Assembly: GCF_900105455.1 (NCBI RefSeq)
Contig: NZ_FNSF01000001.1
Location: forward strand, 563,001-627,000
Source: Tenacibaculum sp. MAR_2009_124
GTDB lineage: Bacteria > Bacteroidota > Bacteroidia > Flavobacteriales > Flavobacteriaceae
Reading direction: 5' to 3'
DNA length: 64,000 nucleotides
Translations under genes and position numbers: made by a program
Notes under the pieces: model-generated
What the model saw: only the letters and a program-made list of their open reading frames with translations
Told to the model about the DNA's origin: nothing
Database searches by the model: none
Shown: piece by piece, positions 10,544-19,764 of the stretch
Layout of the letters: each line of letters starts with the position of its first letter
How positions within the stretch are numbered: the stretch's first letter is position 1

Positions 10544-11800
10544 TTGGGCAAAATCTATTCTGCTATTGATTGGGATGACTTGGTTACTACTTTAAATATT
10601 ACTGAACAAAAAAAAGGGCGTAACTATCTTTTTAGCCCTAAAGGAAGACTTGGCTTGATGTTTTTAAAGCATTATGCCAATTGTTCGGATAGGAAAATGA
10701 TTGAACAACTCAACTCAAATTTAGACTATCAATTTTTCTGCGATATAGAATTAGGTTTTGAACGTTTAACAAACTATAAAATAATAAGTCAAATACGTTG
10801 TGAATTAGCAGAGAAACTAGATATTAATTTAGTAGAAAAAGTTCTTTTTAATTCTTGGAAAAATCATATTGATAGTACCGACCAAATCGTAATGGATGCT
10901 ACTTGTTACGAAAGTGAAGTTCGTTATCCTACCATCCAGAAATTACTTTGGGAATCTGTTCACTGGTTGTACAATCAATTACGTAAAACTTGCTCCATCT
11001 TAGGAACTAAGATGATCAGAAGTAGATATAACAAGTGGAAAAAACGTTACCAAGGATTTAGTAAAATGCGAAGAAAAACCAAGTCTAAACGTACTTCATT
11101 AACCCGAGCTTTACTGAAGCTATTAAGTAAGTTTATCGATTTTGAAAAGGAATTATCCAAGGCCTACAATATCGAGTTTAAGCCCTTGTATTATAAGCGA
11201 ATCGACACAATCCAAAGAATTTACAAACAACAAAAAGATCATTTTGATACAGGAGAAAAAATCAAAGATAGAATTGTAAGTATTCATAAGGATTATATCC
11301 GTCCTATTGTTCGCGGAAAAGAAGTAAAGCCTGTTGAGTTTGGAGCAAAAGTTAACAAAGTTCAAATTGATGGAATTAGCTTTATAGAACATATTAATTT
11401 TAATGCGTTTCACGAAGGAAACCGTTTTATACAAACAGTTCAAAAAGCGCAAGGGTTAACTCGAAAAAAGGTAAAAGTAGCCGGTGGAGATAAAATTTAT
11501 GCTACCAATAAAAGCAGAACATATAGTAGCTCAAAAACCATACAGACAGACTTTATCCCCAAGGGTAGAAAACCTAAAAATCATAAAGAGAAAAAGCAAC
11601 TTAGGGCTATCATTGCTAAAGAAAGAGCAACAAGATTAGAAGGCTCTTTTGGTAAGGATAAAGAACATTATCACCTACGGAAAATAAAAGCCAAAACAAA
11701 AAAGAATGAAATTCTATGGATATTCTTTGGTATACACACAGGAAATGCATTAGAAATTGGTCGAAGAAAAATAGCTCAAACAGACCAACAAATAGCCTAA
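10544..11800 (+). CDS. DDE transposase (DUF772 type)
   Basis: The family pattern is strong: GRLGLMFLKHYANCSD, DYQFFCDIEL, DATCYESEVRYP (first catalytic Asp), AGGDKIYATNKSRTY (second Asp) and ATRLEGSFGKDKEHY (catalytic Glu). The given start is a TTG codon. The same frame is open upstream to a TGA at 10445 and reads convincingly as protein (FFPLSENYDAHYTRFLEGD), but the only upstream ATG (10444) is one base out of frame, behind a run of four A. Either a base was gained in that run, or expression uses frameshifting or a non-ATG start. The true N-terminus is therefore probably about 33 residues longer than annotated. Confidence 0.85.
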   Translation: MGKIYSAIDWDDLVTTLNITEQKKGRNYLFSPKGRLGLMFLKHYANCSDRKMIEQLNSNLDYQFFCDIELGFERLTNYKIISQIRCELAEKLDINLVEKVLFNSWKNHIDSTDQIVMDATCYESEVRYPTIQKLLWESVHWLYNQLRKTCSILGTKMIRSRYNKWKKRYQGFSKMRRKTKSKRTSLTRALLKLLSKFIDFEKELSKAYNIEFKPLYYKRIDTIQRIYKQQKDHFDTGEKIKDRIVSIHKDYIRPIVRGKEVKPVEFGAKVNKVQIDGISFIEHINFNAFHEGNRFIQTVQKAQGLTRKKVKVAGGDKIYATNKSRTYSSSKTIQTDFIPKGRKPKNHKEKKQLRAIIAKERATRLEGSFGKDKEHYHLRKIKAKTKKNEILWIFFGIHTGNALEIGRRKIAQTDQQIA

Positions 11801-11890
11801 AATAAAATCTTAGTATTTTTTTCATGGGAGAGCTACGTCTTGTAGGTACGTTTTTAGGAGATTCAATCAATAAAACCTCTTTTAAACAGA

Positions 11891-11930
11891 AATAGAGGAT
11901 AGAATTTATATAATTTTATCCTCTATTTTC
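11891..11930. terminator. Bidirectional terminator between transposase and alkC-like gene
   Basis: An 11-bp stem AATAGAGGATA/TATCCTCTATT (11891-11901 and 11917-11927) with T-rich sequence on the right and A-rich sequence on the left. It overlaps the 3' end of the leftward gene, whose stop codon is at 11929. Confidence 0.6.
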
Positions 11931-13029
11931 AATGTATTTTAAAAAATAGACTGTTTTCTGAAAGTGCCACAATAACCGATACTTGATGAAGTCCTAAGTG
12001 AAACTTTCTTGTGGTTATGATTTTAAAAGACTGCTTTCTCGTAACATTTGTAGAACTATTTGCTGGATACTCTTTTTCACTTATCTTAAAAACTTTCTTT
12101 GATAAGGTTCCATTTGCTTTTTGGTAATACAAACCATATTCAAGTCTTAATTTTGACGACTCTTTACTGTTATTCTTAATTTGAAATGAAAATTCCAAAG
12201 AATCACCAACCTTAACAGAAGGAGTATTGATGCTAAAGTTTTGTATTTCAATATGATCTACGGAGCCAAAACCAAATAACTTCATCACTTTAGGTTCCCC
12301 CTGTTTTAAGAGCGTTCTACAGCCGTGTTTTACAACCCAGTCGAGTTCCTTTGATTTTCCTATCCAACGTTTGGCGATATCAATGACAATTTTAGGATTA
12401 TCTTTTGCAATGTCATTTAAATTATTGGCAACACTTCTTCTAACTATTTCAGTTGCATCTTCTTTAAGCTTTTCGAGAATAGGAAGTATCGGGTTCGGGT
12501 TTTCTTTTAAAGAAGGAATGGCCATAGCCCATGGCAATCTTGGACGACAACCTTCAGTAGCGAGTCTTCTTACCATATGATGTTCGTGAGATCCCCACAA
12601 TTGTAACTGAGGTATCATTTCTTCAGGATATTTAATAATAAACGGACGTACGGCAAATTCACAACTTGTAAATTGTGTAATTCGTTCAATAGCTTTTATA
12701 GAAATATCATAGTGATCAAGACCAAATACTTCAATATAATCTGGAAAGAACATATATTCAATAGAGGTTTCTCTTATATTTTGTTCTTCCAGATGATCAA
12801 TGACCTTAAGAATTAAATCGGCATTTTTTTCAAAATCTGTTGAAAGGTGATTGTTTAAAGTAACTGAAATATGACGCATTCGCTGTTTTAATTCCATTGC
12901 TTCCCAATCTGCATTAAATATAGAATTAACAAACGATTGCCTTTTGAAATCAGAAACAACCTGTTCCAAAATTTCAGAAAATTGATTAATAAATTTTGTG
13001 TTATATATGTTTTTAAAGAGTTCAGCCAT
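11929..13029 (-). CDS. alkC: DNA alkylation repair glycosylase, AlkC type with Ig-like tail
   Basis: 366 residues. Residues 1-255 are HEAT-like helical repeats with family signatures CEFAVRPFI, MVRRLATEGCRPRLPWA, VRRSVANNLNDIAKDNP and WVVKHGCRTLLKQG. The last 100 residues are beta-rich (SVKVGDSLEFSFQIKN onwards), like the Ig-like domain known from AlkC proteins. In the family these enzymes excise 3-methyladenine and 3-methylcytosine without flipping the base. The C-terminal Ig-like domain favours AlkC over AlkD. It lies 28 bases downstream of the UPF0303-like gene and is probably co-transcribed with it. Confidence 0.82.
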   Translation of the reverse strand: MAELFKNIYNTKFINQFSEILEQVVSDFKRQSFVNSIFNADWEAMELKQRMRHISVTLNNHLSTDFEKNADLILKVIDHLEEQNIRETSIEYMFFPDYIEVFGLDHYDISIKAIERITQFTSCEFAVRPFIIKYPEEMIPQLQLWGSHEHHMVRRLATEGCRPRLPWAMAIPSLKENPNPILPILEKLKEDATEIVRRSVANNLNDIAKDNPKIVIDIAKRWIGKSKELDWVVKHGCRTLLKQGEPKVMKLFGFGSVDHIEIQNFSINTPSVKVGDSLEFSFQIKNNSKESSKLRLEYGLYYQKANGTLSKKVFKISEKEYPANSSTNVTRKQSFKIITTRKFHLGLHQVSVIVALSENSLFFKIH

Positions 13030-13057
13030 ATTTGCTATTTAAAAAAAGTGTATAAGT

Positions 13058-13483
13058 TTATAGGTTTAAAGCTTCGATTATAATTTGATGATCTTCAACA
13101 TCGGTTAAACCAGATACCGTTATTGTGCCAATCATACCAGCATTATCTAAAAACAAAGGAATAGAACCTCCTTTAGCTAAATAATCTTTGTTAGGTAATT
13201 GAAAAGTATCCTCTAAGGTCATATTTCCGTTTTTTAAATCGTTTTTAACGCTTAAAGAACTTTCTTCAAAATGCTTAGCTACGTTAGCTTTTCGTCTTAA
13301 CCAATTGTGCTTATCGGCAGGTAAGGTATCATCAATATATAAAAAGACAGTATGATTTAATCGGCATATTTCAATAGCTATTCTCTGGTTTCTTTCACGC
13401 GCTAAATCTAGTATTTTTAGTCCCATTTTTAATGAAATATCATTAGAGAACTCTTGTAGTGTTATTTTCTTGAGTAGGCCCAT
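13058..13483 (-). CDS. UPF0303/HbpS-like (heme-degrading domain) protein
   Basis: 141 residues of the family called heme-degrading domain-containing or UPF0303, related to HbpS/GlcG and the PduO C-terminus. It shows WLRRKANVAKHFEESS, the GGSIPLF turn and an IGTITVSGLTDVEDHQ end, which is typical. There is no signal peptide, so it is cytoplasmic. The biochemical role of the family is poorly settled; heme binding is known for HbpS only. It is the first gene of a likely two-gene unit with alkC. Confidence 0.75.
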   Translation of the reverse strand: MGLLKKITLQEFSNDISLKMGLKILDLARERNQRIAIEICRLNHTVFLYIDDTLPADKHNWLRRKANVAKHFEESSLSVKNDLKNGNMTLEDTFQLPNKDYLAKGGSIPLFLDNAGMIGTITVSGLTDVEDHQIIIEALNL

Positions 13484-13584
13484 TTTTTTGTTTTTAAAAG
13501 TACTATATTTTACTTTTAAAATATGTTAAGGAAAGACTTATTGTTTCAAAAAAAGAAGTGTGTTTGAGATTAATAAAGAAAAAG

Positions 13585-13621
13585 ATAAGAAGCACCTTTT
13601 TGACAAAAAAATACTTCTTAT
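13585..13621 (-). terminator. Hairpin 1 of the intergenic array
   Basis: Outer stem ATAAGAAGCA/TACTTCTTAT (13585-13594, 13612-13621, one G-T pair) with an inner five-base A/T stem. Read leftward it is followed by CTTTTTC. The sequence just upstream on the minus strand contains GTTTAGTTTGTTTTAAA, shared in part with hairpin 4. Confidence 0.55.
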
Positions 13622-13786
13622 TCTTTAAAACAAACTAAACATTGAAAAATAAAGGATAAAGTTTTTATCTTCAAAATAAAGATAGTTTTAACATGCAATA
13701 CATTCCTAGAAAGTTGGTTGAAAAGCATGAAAATATAGACAGAAAACAAAATAGAACTTATTAACAATTAAAAAATGGAGATAAGT

Positions 13787-13896
13787 GAAAAAGAAAAACC
13801 TCTCTGAAAAACAGAGAGGTATGAATCAAACAATTACGCATTAATATTTTTAGAAACCCTTCATTTTTTCTATTGATATAATGCTCGACAAAAGTA
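13787..13896 (-). ncRNA. Candidate small RNA or leader transcript ending at hairpin 2
   Basis: Read leftward: a -7-like box TACTTTTG (13889-13896), then about 75 bases, then a perfect 9-bp hairpin ACCTCTCTG/CAGAGAGGT (13798-13820) and TTTTCTTTTTC. Inside is a four-codon frame, ATG AAG GGT TTC TAA (13864-13850). There is no matching -33 box. This is a structural prediction only. Confidence 0.4.
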
Positions 13897-14144
13897 AAAT
13901 TCAAAGGAGGAAAATTGTATTAAATAAAACTTAAAAAAAAGCTAAACTTTACGGAAAAACAATGGGGTTTGTTAAAGTTTTATTTTGTATTGGATTTGAT
14001 ACAAATGCATTGCTTTAAGAAATAAAATACTATGTATTTATTGGAATGTGATTGGAGGTGATATAAATGTTTTTTTTCTTGGAAAAAGAATGTAATTCGG
14101 TAAAGAGAAGGTGTAAGTTATGATATTCCTTTTAATAACTTCAG

Positions 14145-14235
14145 TAAAAAAAAAAGAAGTACTCCCCGTGAATACTTCTTAAATCAACTTTGAATCTGTC
14201 TAACTATGATTTATTAAAAATTAAAATCAAATTTA
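14145..14235 (-). ncRNA. Candidate small RNA ending at hairpin 3
   Basis: Read leftward: -7-like box TAAATTTG (14228-14235), about 50 bases, then stem AAGAAGTA/TACTTCTT (14154-14161, 14173-14180) and at least ten T. The long T-run on one side only fixes the orientation. No -33 match was found. Confidence 0.4.
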
Positions 14236-14506
14236 TAATTATACTTTAAAGATATATTATTAAGTATCTAACGTGAAAATAGTTAGTTGTATTGTAAATA
14301 TCTGTAGTTGAAGTGATGTTTTTTAATAGATGAGTTGTTTTTAATTACTGGTAATCAGATGTTTAGATGTATTTGTCGTGCCTAATAAACTTTTAAGTAA
14401 GGTAGTAATTGCTTATACCAGTTATTGTTTGATATTACTGTAAAAGAAAAAATGTGTTTTAGTACGGTAATTTACAGATGTAAAATAGAATACATTGGCA
14501 CATAAA

Positions 14507-14538
14507 AAAAAGAAGCATTTTTTTGAATGCTTCTTTTT
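14507..14538 (-). terminator. Hairpin 4 of the intergenic array
   Basis: A perfect 13-bp stem AAAAAGAAGCATT/AATGCTTCTTTTT with a six-T loop. It shares the AAGAAG-A core with hairpins 1 and 3, and the minus-strand sequence before it contains GTTTAGTTAGTTTTAAA, close to that before hairpin 1. Confidence 0.55.
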
Positions 14539-14715
14539 AAAACTAACTAAACAACTATTTTAAAAATAAAACTATATGTTAAAATTAATAGAAGTTTAGA
14601 AAGTGTTTTATTTTATTAGTTCAAATGAATGTTATTTAAGTTTAGCTGAATAGAGAAGAAGGATGAAACGTTTTAAAGAATAGATTGTCTTCTTTAAATA
14701 AATACGTATCCCATG

Positions 14716-14754
14716 TAAACATTAAATGAGTTCTATATCTTCTTTTAATGTTTA
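14716..14754 (-). terminator. Weak hairpin after the TonB-dependent receptor gene
   Basis: TAAACATTAAA/TTTAATGTTTA, 11-bp stem with a 17-base loop, 8 bases past the stop codon on the minus strand. It lacks a long T-run, so termination here is uncertain. Confidence 0.35.
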
Positions 14755-14761
14755 TTTGGTT

Positions 14762-17212
14762 TTACCCTCCAAAACCTTCGCCGCCACCGTCATAATTTCT
14801 TTGAGGACGCTCACGCTTCTTTTTTTGGTTGAAACGGTAGGTAAAACTTAGCGATATCTGACGTTCTCTCCATTGAAATGAACCGTCGACAATACTTGTT
14901 GGATTTAGCCTGTCTCCATTATAAGTAGTGTTCTCTCTCTTTCTAGAATTTAAAAGATCTCTAACATTAAAAACTAAAGTTGCTTTTTCTTTAAACAAAT
15001 CTTTACTAAACGAAAGGTCTGCAGAAAATATACCTTTTCTTTCCGATTGAGCATCTTCTTGAGCACCGCGATACATTATTCGAGTCTGCCACTGTACTTT
15101 CGCAGGTAGAGTAATTCTAGCATTAAACCTGGTAAACCAACTATTATTATTAACGGCTTCCAATTGAGTGGTAGTTTGTTCTCCATTTGATGTTGTATAA
15201 ACATAGGTAAAAGCATCAGTTTTAAATTTAAAATAATTGAAAGTCGCCGATAGTCTTGCCCATTTAGCTGGAGAATAATTCGACGTGAATTCAAATCCAT
15301 ATCGTTGTTCATTGTTTAAATTCGTAGGCTGTCTAACAAATACATTCGTTCCATTTCTTTCTTCAATAATAGATACCATTTGAATAATATCGGTTGAGTA
15401 TTGATAATATATTGAAGAATTTAGTGTTAGCTTTTTTATTTTGGTAGTATACCCCAAGTCAAAAGAACTTGTAAACATTGGGTTAATATCAGGATTCCCT
15501 CTAAAAACGTTTGTAGCAGAACTTCTGGATTCAAAAGGATTTAAAAACCAAAACCTTGGTCTACGTAATCTTCTGCTGTAACCCAAAGTTAAGTTATCCG
15601 TATCATTTAACTCATATCCAAAATTAACCGTAGGAAACCATTCGGTATAATTTTTATCCGAAAATTGATTTGTAGTAAGTACGTTTAAATCAATATCAGT
15701 AATTTCTGTTCTTAAACCTAAAAGGTATGAGAATTTATTAATTTTGTTACCATATTGCGCATAAAATGCATAGATGTTTTGCTTAAAATCGATAGCATTT
15801 GAAGGATCGAAATCAAAAGGATTTCCATTGGCATCTCTTACTCTAAAATCAGAGTTTAAATTCTGTAGCGTTGATTTATGTCCCAATTCAAACTGACTAT
15901 TTTCTCCGATAGGATGTATATAGTCTATTTGGAAAAGTTTGTCAACTGATTTTGTCGTTTGAGAGTTTTGTTCAATAAGTATATCATTTTCCGTAATAGG
16001 AGCTAATTCAGTTTCGTCACTGTCTCCATACTGTAAGTCCACAATTAACTTTTTACCTTTACCGTCAAAATTATTGGTGTAATTCAAAGAGAATTGAGTA
16101 TCGATACCATCTTCATTTTCATTTTCAATTCTATTTTCTGTAGAAGTTAAAATATTATTAGCATCAAAATTGGTAGTAATGTTAGTAGCTATGTCTTCAC
16201 CATTTGAATCTCTATAAAAAAACGATCCAGTTATTGAACTATTTTTTGTTAGGTAATATTCCATTCCTAAGGATCCATTGAAGTTGTTATTTTTTCTGTC
16301 GAATACCCTATCTTCATTTCTGTAATTCTGTACAACTCCATCTTCTAGATTAGTAAAGTAACTTTGTGAATTTCCTGGACCTTTTCTATAAGAGTATCCA
16401 AGGTTAGAAAATAAGTTAAACTTTTTCGTACGATAGTTTAAGTTTGGCGCTACTCGAAACATTGCAGGATATCCTGTAGTGACATTAATTGAGCCATTAA
16501 AGCCTGTAATTTTACCCTTTCTTAAAATGATATTTAAAATACCAGCTGTCCCCTCTGCGTCATAACGGGCAGAAGGTGATGTTATTACTTCTACCTTTTC
16601 AATAGCATCCGCGGGAAGATTTCTTAAAGCATCAGCCCCATTAAGTCCGACCAGAGCAGATGGTTTACCATCAATAAGAATTCTAACATTTTCATTACCA
16701 CGCAAACTCACTGCGCCTTCGGCATCAACATTTACAGAAGGAACGTTATCCAACACATCAGAAGCATTTCCTCCCTTTACGGTCATATCCTTACCAACGT
16801 TGTATATTTTTTTATCTAAACGAATTTCAACTGTAGACTTTTCAGCGATTATTTCAACTTCGTTAAGTTTTTCTGCATCCTCACTCAGTAAAATGGTTCC
16901 AAGATTAAAATCTTCAGAAAATAGCTTGTTGGGTAAGTTTTTGGTTTTAAAGCCTATATATTCGACTTTTACGGCATAGGAACCCTTGGGTATTTGAATT
17001 TCAAACTTTCCAGTTGTATTCGTTACGCCGCCAGTAATTTTATTGTTTTTAAGGTTGGTTAAAACAATTGTAGCATATTCTAACGGAACATTGCTGTTAT
17101 TTTCTAATATGCTACCCGTTATGGTTACTTTAGGAGGTTTCCCACCGTAATTACCTCTCTGCGCAAGCAATGTTACGCTGAAAAGTAGAAATAATACAGT
17201 AATTTTTTTCAT
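14762..17212 (-). CDS. TonB-dependent receptor-like outer-membrane beta-barrel protein
   Basis: 816 residues with a short signal peptide ending at LLAQ. Residues about 30-110 are a CarboxypepD_reg-like domain (VTITGSILENNSNVPLEYATI), followed by a plug (GGNASDVLDNVPSVNVDAEG, VRILIDGKPSALVG) and a barrel whose last strand ends LSFTYRFNQ. A 20-residue Lys/Arg- then Gly-rich tail extends beyond the barrel, which is unusual. It resembles the OMP_b-brl_3 class rather than SusC, and no SusD partner is present. It lies 86 bases downstream of the GH2 gene on the same strand, so it may serve glycan uptake; the substrate is unknown. Confidence 0.85.
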   Translation of the reverse strand: MKKITVLFLLFSVTLLAQRGNYGGKPPKVTITGSILENNSNVPLEYATIVLTNLKNNKITGGVTNTTGKFEIQIPKGSYAVKVEYIGFKTKNLPNKLFSEDFNLGTILLSEDAEKLNEVEIIAEKSTVEIRLDKKIYNVGKDMTVKGGNASDVLDNVPSVNVDAEGAVSLRGNENVRILIDGKPSALVGLNGADALRNLPADAIEKVEVITSPSARYDAEGTAGILNIILRKGKITGFNGSINVTTGYPAMFRVAPNLNYRTKKFNLFSNLGYSYRKGPGNSQSYFTNLEDGVVQNYRNEDRVFDRKNNNFNGSLGMEYYLTKNSSITGSFFYRDSNGEDIATNITTNFDANNILTSTENRIENENEDGIDTQFSLNYTNNFDGKGKKLIVDLQYGDSDETELAPITENDILIEQNSQTTKSVDKLFQIDYIHPIGENSQFELGHKSTLQNLNSDFRVRDANGNPFDFDPSNAIDFKQNIYAFYAQYGNKINKFSYLLGLRTEITDIDLNVLTTNQFSDKNYTEWFPTVNFGYELNDTDNLTLGYSRRLRRPRFWFLNPFESRSSATNVFRGNPDINPMFTSSFDLGYTTKIKKLTLNSSIYYQYSTDIIQMVSIIEERNGTNVFVRQPTNLNNEQRYGFEFTSNYSPAKWARLSATFNYFKFKTDAFTYVYTTSNGEQTTTQLEAVNNNSWFTRFNARITLPAKVQWQTRIMYRGAQEDAQSERKGIFSADLSFSKDLFKEKATLVFNVRDLLNSRKRENTTYNGDRLNPTSIVDGSFQWRERQISLSFTYRFNQKKKRERPQRNYDGGGEGFGG

Positions 17213-17298
17213 TGAATTAGTTTGTGAAAATATTAGACAGCGAAGTTCTATATAGGTTTAATTGCTTTTTGTTAAAGCTTTGTTAAATAAAAGGTTGA

Positions 17299-19764
17299 CT
17301 ATAATTGGTTAAGGCTTTTGATTTTTAAGTCGTCCAGATTTTTGGCATTTGTAGTGAATACAATGGTTTTTTCTTTGTTAGGAAGTAAGTCGAAAAAATT
17401 ATCATTATAACTACCTTTTTTCGAAGTGTATATAAATACATCTTTTTGTAAACTAGAACTTTTTAAACAAATGGAAAAACCATTTTTAATTTTTTTAACG
17501 GTACTATGAATTGAAGCTTTTTTTAATTGAAGGTTTTTTGGTTTTGTTAAATAAAATAAACGAGATTCTTCTTTAAAATTAGCTAGAACTGCATGAGAAG
17601 CATTCGCTATGTTTTTTAGTGCTATCTTCTCGAAAACTTTACTGCTATTTGGTAAAACAGATATGTCTTTTTTTAATGCTAATACAATGTTTCCTTCAAA
17701 ATCTATAACTCTAATATCTAGCATGTCTTTGAGGGTATTAAAGCCATCATTAATAATATGAATCTGTAAACTATCATTCTTTATTTCTGAAGAGATTAAT
17801 AGATTTTTAAATGCTTTTTTCGCTTTATACTGAAGTGCTTTCCAATTCCCTAAATAGTCAATACTAGACCAAGAAATTGAAGGCCAACAATCGTTTAATT
17901 GCCAATATAGAGTACCCATATTTTTAGGTTTGGCACGCCTGTGAGCTTCAATTCCCATAGAAATTCCTTTTGCTTGGACTAACTGACTTGTATATATATA
18001 GTCTTCAGAATTTTCTGGTATTTTATAATCTCTTTCCATATATGCTTGTATCAATTGAAAACCTCTGGAATGTTTTTGATGATTCGTAATATGATTGGAT
18101 GTTATATTTTGACTTTTATCTTGATTGATAGCATTCACGACGTTATAACTAGGAAAAGATTGAAATCCAAATTCACTCATAAACCTTGGGATTTTTTCTT
18201 CGAAGTGCTCAAAAGGAGTGGCGTCATGCCAAACCCACCAGTCATGAGCATCTCCTTCAAATTCATATTTAGGATTCCCCCTGCCGTGTTTTGGAGAACT
18301 TTCCCAATAAGAAGTTCCATCACTGTATTTTTTTACTATGGTTGGAAGTATATCATTAAATAGTTTCTGATAATGAGACCAAATAATATTTGTCTCTTCA
18401 TCAGTTCTGTTTGCTTGCCAACCCCATCGGTGCCAACCTTCAGAGTTTTCATTATTTCCACACCAGAGGGCAATAGAAGCATGATTTCTTAAACGTTTAA
18501 CCTGTTGGTTTGCTTCGACTTTTACATTATCGAAAAAGGCTTTGTCGCCAGGATACATGGCGCAAGCAAACATAAAATCTTGCCAAACTAAAATTCCTTT
18601 TTCATCACATAAATCGTAAAAAATATCATTTTCATAAATACCACCCCCCCAAACACGTAGCATGTTCATATTTGAATTCACAACATCTGACAACAGGTTA
18701 TGGTAGTTACTTTCTTTTACTTCATTTTGAAAGCTATTTTGAGGAATGTAATTTGCACCTTTTGCGTAGATAGGTTTGCCATTAAGTTCAAAGTAAAAAG
18801 AAGCTCCAATAGAGTCTTTCTCGGTGATTAATTTTAAATTTCTAATACCTTTTTTCACGCTTTTTTTATCATGAAGAATGCCATTTGAGTTCAAGGTAAA
18901 TTCAAAATTATATAAAAAGGGAGTCCCTAGATTGTGTGTCCACCAAAGTTTCGGGTTCGCAATGGTAATAGGGATTTTATACTCATGTTTGCCTTTTTTT
19001 ACTTCAATAGGGTGACTCTCAGTCTTATCGCTAAAAGAGCAGAAGATATTTGCATTAGTTTCAATATTACTTGCTATAGTAGCTATGGCTGTTAATTTAG
19101 CCTTATTTTTATCTATTGAATGTTGTTGGATATAAACATCTTCAAAAATAAGTTCATCCCAAGCTTTTAAAGTAATATCTTTCCAAATTCCGCAAGTATT
19201 TAATTTTGGACCCCAATCCCAACCATATTGAAATTGAGCCTTTCTGGTAAAAATTCTATTTCCTTCTGGCAATGAATAGTCGATAGCTTTTTTTAGTTGA
19301 TTTTCATGTTTTTCAGGAGATTCAAAAACAATTTTTAAGCGGTTAGTAGTTTTTATATTTTTCTTTACAGAGAATGAATAGCTTCGAAAAGCATTGTTGG
19401 TAGAACCTAGTAGTTGATCGTTTAAGTATATAGAAGCATAGGTGTCAAGCCCAGCGAAGTTTAGAGTAATGTTTTGTTTACTTAGGAGGTTTTTCTTAAG
19501 TTTAAATGAAGTTTCGTATTCCCAATCTTTTGAAGATACCCACTGAACTTTGTTTTCATTAGAGAGTATGAATGGATCTGGAATAATATTGTTGTTTTTT
19601 AAATCTGAAAAAACATTGCCAGGAATTGTGGCTTTTTGTGAAGCTAGGGTATCGACTCCTTTAAATAACCAATTTTTGTTAAGGTTAATAGTACTAGGAA
19701 GATTTGATTTTTGTTGACAACTTAAAGCTATAAAAATTAGAGAAAGTAAAATAAGATTACGCAT
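17299..19764 (-). CDS. Beta-mannosidase, GH2, lipoprotein
   Basis: 821 residues with a lipobox (LIFIALSC, Cys16), so probably anchored in the envelope. The GH2 order is a sugar-binding jelly roll (20-190), Ig-like sandwich and TIM barrel. The acid/base Glu lies in WCGNNENSEGW (about residue 435) and the nucleophile in FMSEFGFQS (about 530). MLRVWGGGIYE and the GTLYWQLNDCWPS stretch are typical of beta-mannosidases. In N-glycan breakdown it would remove the beta-linked core mannose. Its start overlaps the end of cutC by 8 bases, which points to translational coupling. Confidence 0.9.
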   Translation of the reverse strand: MRNLILLSLIFIALSCQQKSNLPSTINLNKNWLFKGVDTLASQKATIPGNVFSDLKNNNIIPDPFILSNENKVQWVSSKDWEYETSFKLKKNLLSKQNITLNFAGLDTYASIYLNDQLLGSTNNAFRSYSFSVKKNIKTTNRLKIVFESPEKHENQLKKAIDYSLPEGNRIFTRKAQFQYGWDWGPKLNTCGIWKDITLKAWDELIFEDVYIQQHSIDKNKAKLTAIATIASNIETNANIFCSFSDKTESHPIEVKKGKHEYKIPITIANPKLWWTHNLGTPFLYNFEFTLNSNGILHDKKSVKKGIRNLKLITEKDSIGASFYFELNGKPIYAKGANYIPQNSFQNEVKESNYHNLLSDVVNSNMNMLRVWGGGIYENDIFYDLCDEKGILVWQDFMFACAMYPGDKAFFDNVKVEANQQVKRLRNHASIALWCGNNENSEGWHRWGWQANRTDEETNIIWSHYQKLFNDILPTIVKKYSDGTSYWESSPKHGRGNPKYEFEGDAHDWWVWHDATPFEHFEEKIPRFMSEFGFQSFPSYNVVNAINQDKSQNITSNHITNHQKHSRGFQLIQAYMERDYKIPENSEDYIYTSQLVQAKGISMGIEAHRRAKPKNMGTLYWQLNDCWPSISWSSIDYLGNWKALQYKAKKAFKNLLISSEIKNDSLQIHIINDGFNTLKDMLDIRVIDFEGNIVLALKKDISVLPNSSKVFEKIALKNIANASHAVLANFKEESRLFYLTKPKNLQLKKASIHSTVKKIKNGFSICLKSSSLQKDVFIYTSKKGSYNDNFFDLLPNKEKTIVFTTNAKNLDDLKIKSLNQL

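Larger units (their letters stand above)
10330..11880 (+). mobile_element. Insertion sequence, IS5/IS1182-like, ends not resolved
   Basis: One DDE transposase gene with about 100-200 bases of non-coding flank on each side, lodged between recG and the alkC-like gene. I searched both flanks by eye for matching terminal inverted repeats and a target duplication and could not find a convincing pair, so the boundaries are approximate. Confidence 0.4.
13484..14761. other. 1.28-kb gene-free region with an array of hairpins
   Basis: No convincing protein-coding frame exists on either strand. The stretch is very AT-rich and holds four strong hairpins (listed separately), each followed by a T-run only when read leftward. 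A perfect TAnnTTTG -7 box (minus strand) precedes two of them, which suggests short leftward transcripts. There is no transposase and no tRNA. Confidence 0.7.

Noticed and set aside
10330..11880. The GGGG/CCCC hairpins left of the transposase as terminal inverted repeats
   Set aside because: They pair with themselves locally and have no counterpart on the right flank, so they are not element ends.
14507..14754. Hairpins in the gene desert as ordinary successive terminators of the TonB-dependent receptor gene
   Set aside because: Four terminators over 1.1 kb, two with -7-like boxes between them, are not explained by one upstream gene; kept as a separate finding.
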